From: JAXGXT01 sp040772665
GTDB taxonomy: Bacteria > Bacillota > Clostridia > Lachnospirales > Anaerotignaceae
DNA length: 64,000 nt
Reading direction: 5' to 3'
Assembly: GCA_040772665.1 (NCBI GenBank)
Contig: JAXGXT010000001.1
Coordinates: forward strand, 1 to 64,000
Translations under genes and position numbers: made by a program
Notes under the pieces: model-generated
Databases searched by the model: none
Seen by the model: only the letters and a program-made list of their open reading frames with translations
What the model was told of the DNA's origin: nothing
In this document: in pieces, positions 61,017 to 64,000 of the stretch
How positions within the stretch are numbered: position 1 is the stretch's first letter
Layout: every line of letters begins with the position of its first letter

Positions 61017-62483
61017 ATGTTTCCAACTCTTGAAAAGGCGAAGAAACTTGCTTCTCAAGGTTATAAAAGAATACCTGTTTCAAAAGAAATGCTTTCAGAC
61101 TGTTTCACTCCAATAGAGGTTATGAAAACACTAAAAAACATAAGCAACCATTGTTATATGCTTGAAAGTGCTGAAGATGCAAGACAATGGGGACGATATA
61201 CCTTCTTAGGCTTTGACCCTACAGCCGAAATAACATGCAAAGGCGGAAATCTTACAATTCGTTCAGGAACAACAGTAAGAGAAAGTGTTTCGCATCCAAA
61301 AAACGCAATCAGAAAAATTTTAGAGGAGAACAAAAGCCCTAAGCTTGAGGGTATGCCCTCTTTCACAGGCGGTCTTGTAGGTTACTTTTCATATTCCTAC
61401 ATAGGTTATTCCGAGCCTGCTCTAAAACTTACTCGTGAGGAAAATCAATTTCAAGATGTTGACCTTATGCTTTTTGACACCGTTATTGTCTTTGATAACC
61501 TCAAGCAAAAAATTATACTTATAACAGGTGTAAAAGCGGAGGATATTGAAACCAACTACCGTAAAGCAGAATATCAGCTTGACCAGCTTTCAAACTTAAT
61601 CAAAACAGGGAAAAAGGCATCGCCGCCGCCTCCGAAATTAAAAACTCCTCTCACTCCAATGTTTGCCAAAGAAGAGTTTGTAGAAATGGTTAAAAAAGCT
61701 CAGCGCTATATATATGAGGGAGATATTTTTCAAGTGGTTCTTTCAAATCCTTTTGAAGCTGAAATAGAGGGCAGTTTGTTTGATGTTTACCGTATTTTAA
61801 GAACCACCAACCCCTCACCATATATGTTTTACTTTTCAGGCTGCGACATTGAAATAGCAGGAGCTTCCCCCGAAACCTTGGCAAAGCTTAAAGACGGAAA
61901 GCTTTTTACCTTTCCCCTTGCAGGCACACGCCCAAGGGGTAACTCATTAATAGAAGATTTAGCTTTGGAAAAGGAACTTCTTTCAGACGAGAAGGAACTT
62001 GCGGAACATAATATGCTTGTAGATTTAGGAAGAAACGACATAGGAAAAATAAGCAACTTATCCACAGTTAAAGTTGAAAAATATATGCAAATAGAAAGAT
62101 TTTCCCATGTTATGCATATAGGCTCAACAGTCACAGGGGAAATACGTGAAGATAAAGATGCTGTTGATGTTATAGATTCAATTCTTCCTGCAGGAACACT
62201 TTCGGGAGCACCGAAGATACGTGCCTGCCAAATAATCGAAGAATTAGAGAGACATGAAAGAGGGATTTATGGCGGAGCAATAGGCTACCTCGACTTTACA
62301 GGAAATCTTGACACATGCATTGCCATAAGGCTTGCATATAAGAAAAACGGAAAACTGTGCGTTCGCTCAGGTGCAGGAGTCGTTGCCGACAGTGTTCCTG
62401 AAAATGAATATGAAGAAACCTTAAACAAGGCTCGAGCCATAATTAATGCCATAGAAATTGCCAAGGAGGGAATTGACAAATGA
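61017..62483 (+). CDS. trpE: Anthranilate synthase component I
   Basis: Makes anthranilate from chorismate with the glutaminase TrpG. The 488-residue protein has the tryptophan-binding MLES motif near residue 48 (feedback inhibition), then the chorismate-binding fold: GDIFQVVLSNPFEAEI near 235, GASPETLAKLKDGKLFTFPLAGTRPRG near 280, DLGRNDIGKIS near 340 and TLSGAPKIRACQIIEELE near 395. Start follows AAGGAGG. Its last codons overlap trpG by 4 nt, so the two are translated together. Controlled by the T-box. Confidence 0.97.
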   Translation: MFPTLEKAKKLASQGYKRIPVSKEMLSDCFTPIEVMKTLKNISNHCYMLESAEDARQWGRYTFLGFDPTAEITCKGGNLTIRSGTTVRESVSHPKNAIRKILEENKSPKLEGMPSFTGGLVGYFSYSYIGYSEPALKLTREENQFQDVDLMLFDTVIVFDNLKQKIILITGVKAEDIETNYRKAEYQLDQLSNLIKTGKKASPPPPKLKTPLTPMFAKEEFVEMVKKAQRYIYEGDIFQVVLSNPFEAEIEGSLFDVYRILRTTNPSPYMFYFSGCDIEIAGASPETLAKLKDGKLFTFPLAGTRPRGNSLIEDLALEKELLSDEKELAEHNMLVDLGRNDIGKISNLSTVKVEKYMQIERFSHVMHIGSTVTGEIREDKDAVDVIDSILPAGTLSGAPKIRACQIIEELERHERGIYGGAIGYLDFTGNLDTCIAIRLAYKKNGKLCVRSGAGVVADSVPENEYEETLNKARAIINAIEIAKEGIDK

Positions 62484-63052
62484 TTCTTTTAATAGATAAC
62501 TATGACAGCTTTTCATATAACCTTTATCAGCTTATAGGCGAAATAGATAGTGATATAAAAGTTGTAAGAAATGATGAAATCACAATTTCAGAAATTAAAG
62601 AACTAAACCCAAAGGCAATTTTTCTCTCCCCCGGTCCCGGGAAACCAAAAGATGCAGGAATTTCTGTTAAAGCCGTTAAAGTTTTTTCAGGAGAAATTCC
62701 CATTTTCGGTGTGTGCCTTGGACATCAGGCAATTTGTGAAGCCTTTGGAGCAACAATCAGCTATGCCTCACGACTTATGCACGGAAAAGTATCTGAAATA
62801 TATTTAAGAAAAGATTCTAGAATGTTCAAAAATATGCCGGAAAAAATTCAGGGAGCCCGCTATCACTCTCTTTCTGCTGTTAAAGACACAATGCCCCAAG
62901 AACTTAAAATTACAGCAGAAACCAAAGACGGAGAGATTATGGCAGTAGAGCATAAAGATTATCAGGTTTATGGGGTACAGTTTCACCCTGAATCTATAAT
63001 GACACCTGAGGGCCTTTCAATAATACATAACTTTTTGGAGGGATTAAAATGA
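62480..63052 (+). CDS. trpG: Anthranilate synthase component II (glutaminase)
   Basis: Supplies ammonia from glutamine to TrpE. The 190-residue class I amidotransferase has LSPGPGKPKDAG near residue 53, the nucleophile Cys in VFGVCLGHQAICEAFG (about residue 78), and the His-Glu pair in VYGVQFHPESIMTPEG near 170. In some Firmicutes this subunit is shared with folate synthesis; no pabB-like gene is present here. The stop overlaps the trpD start (ATGA). Confidence 0.96.
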   Translation: MILLIDNYDSFSYNLYQLIGEIDSDIKVVRNDEITISEIKELNPKAIFLSPGPGKPKDAGISVKAVKVFSGEIPIFGVCLGHQAICEAFGATISYASRLMHGKVSEIYLRKDSRMFKNMPEKIQGARYHSLSAVKDTMPQELKITAETKDGEIMAVEHKDYQVYGVQFHPESIMTPEGLSIIHNFLEGLK

Positions 63053-64000
63053 TTAAAAAAGCCATTTTAGCATTAAATAATAAAGAAGACTTAAGCTATG
63101 AAATAGCACGGGAAGTTATGAACGAAATTATGTCAGGGGAAGCAAGCCCCGTTCAAATGTCATCATACCTTACAGCCCTTGCCATGAAAGGCGAAACCAT
63201 TGCCGAAATAACAGGCTCGGCGGCAGGGATGAGAGCCCATTGCATTAGACTTCTTCACGACATGGATGTAATGGAGATTGTAGGCACAGGTGGTGACGGC
63301 TCAAACTCTTTTAATATTTCAACTACCTCTGCCCTTGTTATCTCCGCCGCTGGTGTTCCCGTGGCAAAACACGGCAACAGAGCTGCATCTTCAAAATGCG
63401 GAGCCGCCGATGTTCTTGAAGCCTTAGGTGTAAATATAAAAGTTTCACCCGAGCAAAGCTTTGCACTTCTTAAAAAAATAGGCATCTGTTTCCTTTTTGC
63501 CCAAAACTACCATATTGCAATGAAATATGTTGCCCCAATACGCCGCGAATTGGGAATACGCACAGTTTTCAACATCCTTGGCCCTCTTTCAAACCCTGCG
63601 GGGGCAAGCATGGAGCTTATGGGTGTTTATGATGAAGCTTTGGTTGAACCTTTAGCTCAAGTTATGTATAATTTAGGTGTTAAAAGAGGAATGGTGGTTT
63701 ACGGAGAAGATAAACTTGATGAAATTTCCATGAGTGCCCCTACACTTGTCTGTGAAATTCTACAGGGAGGAAACTTTAAAAAATATACTATAACCCCTGA
63801 GCAATTTGGTTATACACGTTGTTTAAAAGAAGAGCTTACAGGGGGTAACCCTTCGGAAAATGCGGCAATAGCACTGTCTGTTTTAAAGGGAGATGAACAA
63901 GGGGCAAAACGTCATGCAGTTTGCCTTAACGCAGGTGCCGCCATATATCTTGCGGGAAAAACAAACTCCATAGATGAGGGTGTAAAACTTGCAGAAAAAA
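63049..64000 (+). CDS. trpD: Anthranilate phosphoribosyltransferase (partial, cut by window end)
   Basis: Transfers phosphoribose to anthranilate, the next pathway step. 317 residues are visible and the frame is open at the window edge. The start ATG overlaps the trpG stop. Family motifs: VGTGGDGSNSFNIST near residue 80 (PRPP loop), AKHGNRAASSKCGAADVLEALG near 107, RRELGIRTVFNILGPLSNPA near 165, and DELS-like VYGEDKLDEISMSAP near 220. The usual length is about 335-345 residues, so only the last 20-30 are missing. The rest of trp (C, F, B, A) probably follows outside. Confidence 0.96.
   Translation, partial: MIKKAILALNNKEDLSYEIAREVMNEIMSGEASPVQMSSYLTALAMKGETIAEITGSAAGMRAHCIRLLHDMDVMEIVGTGGDGSNSFNISTTSALVISAAGVPVAKHGNRAASSKCGAADVLEALGVNIKVSPEQSFALLKKIGICFLFAQNYHIAMKYVAPIRRELGIRTVFNILGPLSNPAGASMELMGVYDEALVEPLAQVMYNLGVKRGMVVYGEDKLDEISMSAPTLVCEILQGGNFKKYTITPEQFGYTRCLKEELTGGNPSENAAIALSVLKGDEQGAKRHAVCLNAGAAIYLAGKTNSIDEGVKLAEK

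Overview
The window is AT-rich chromosomal DNA from an anaerobic, spore-forming Clostridia bacterium, most likely a relative of the Lachnospirales (inference from gene content and style, not from a search). The support is an oxygen-independent class III ribonucleotide reductase (nrdDG), sporulation genes (a YlmC/YmxH-type protein, the germination protease gpr, an intact sigK), RNase Y, a two-gene SufBC-type Fe-S system, CIRCE-controlled groESL, and strong AGGAGG-type ribosome binding sites. Almost everything is core chromosome. I see no prophage, transposase, CRISPR array, tRNA or rRNA.

Layout. 1-3.9 kb: nrdR and a small sporulation gene on the minus strand, then nrdDG behind a promoter carrying two candidate NrdR boxes. 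4-7.2 kb: a stalk-domain secreted protein broken by one in-frame stop, and two tandem LytR-CpsA-Psr genes. 7.2-12.8 kb: a nested hairpin-rich repeat, an LTA-synthase-like phosphotransferase, and a BlaI/BlaR1-type regulator-sensor pair with twin operators. 12.9-18.2 kb: groESL, DegV, a BTAD regulator with a degenerate GGDEF-like tail, and an HPr variant. 18.5-22.8 kb: metG, a TatD hydrolase and a 3D-domain cell-wall protein. 23.3-30 kb: glmM-glmS, an SPFH/NfeD pair and sufC-sufB. 30.4-31.8 kb: an isolated MACPF (perforin-like) gene with a C-terminal repeat domain. 32-33.9 kb: a 2-hydroxyacid dehydrogenase and an FAH-family enzyme.

34-41.5 kb holds nearly the whole arginine pathway: argC-J-B-D on the minus strand, facing away from argG-H, with back-to-back promoters and ArgR-like boxes between them. 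42-49 kb is a minus-strand run: metA (predicted acetyl-CoA type), a three-part ABC importer, a CorC/HlyC protein, an ABC-F ATPase and a DUF4230 protein. 49.3-56.8 kb: a YaiI-family protein, topB, and a parE/parC pair. 56.8-60.4 kb: RNase Y, gpr and sigK. 60.6 kb to the end: a tryptophan T-box followed by trpE-G-D, with trpD cut by the window edge.

The most unusual features are a family of intergenic, multi-hairpin repeats, some nested inside one another and flanked by 10-bp direct repeats; the MACPF gene with a perfect palindrome over its -10 box; an RNase Y gene whose only good ribosome binding site points at an ATA codon; the stalk gene with a clean nonsense codon; an HPr-like protein that keeps His15 and Ser46 but lacks Arg17; and a SigK whose pro-region is short and not hydrophobic.
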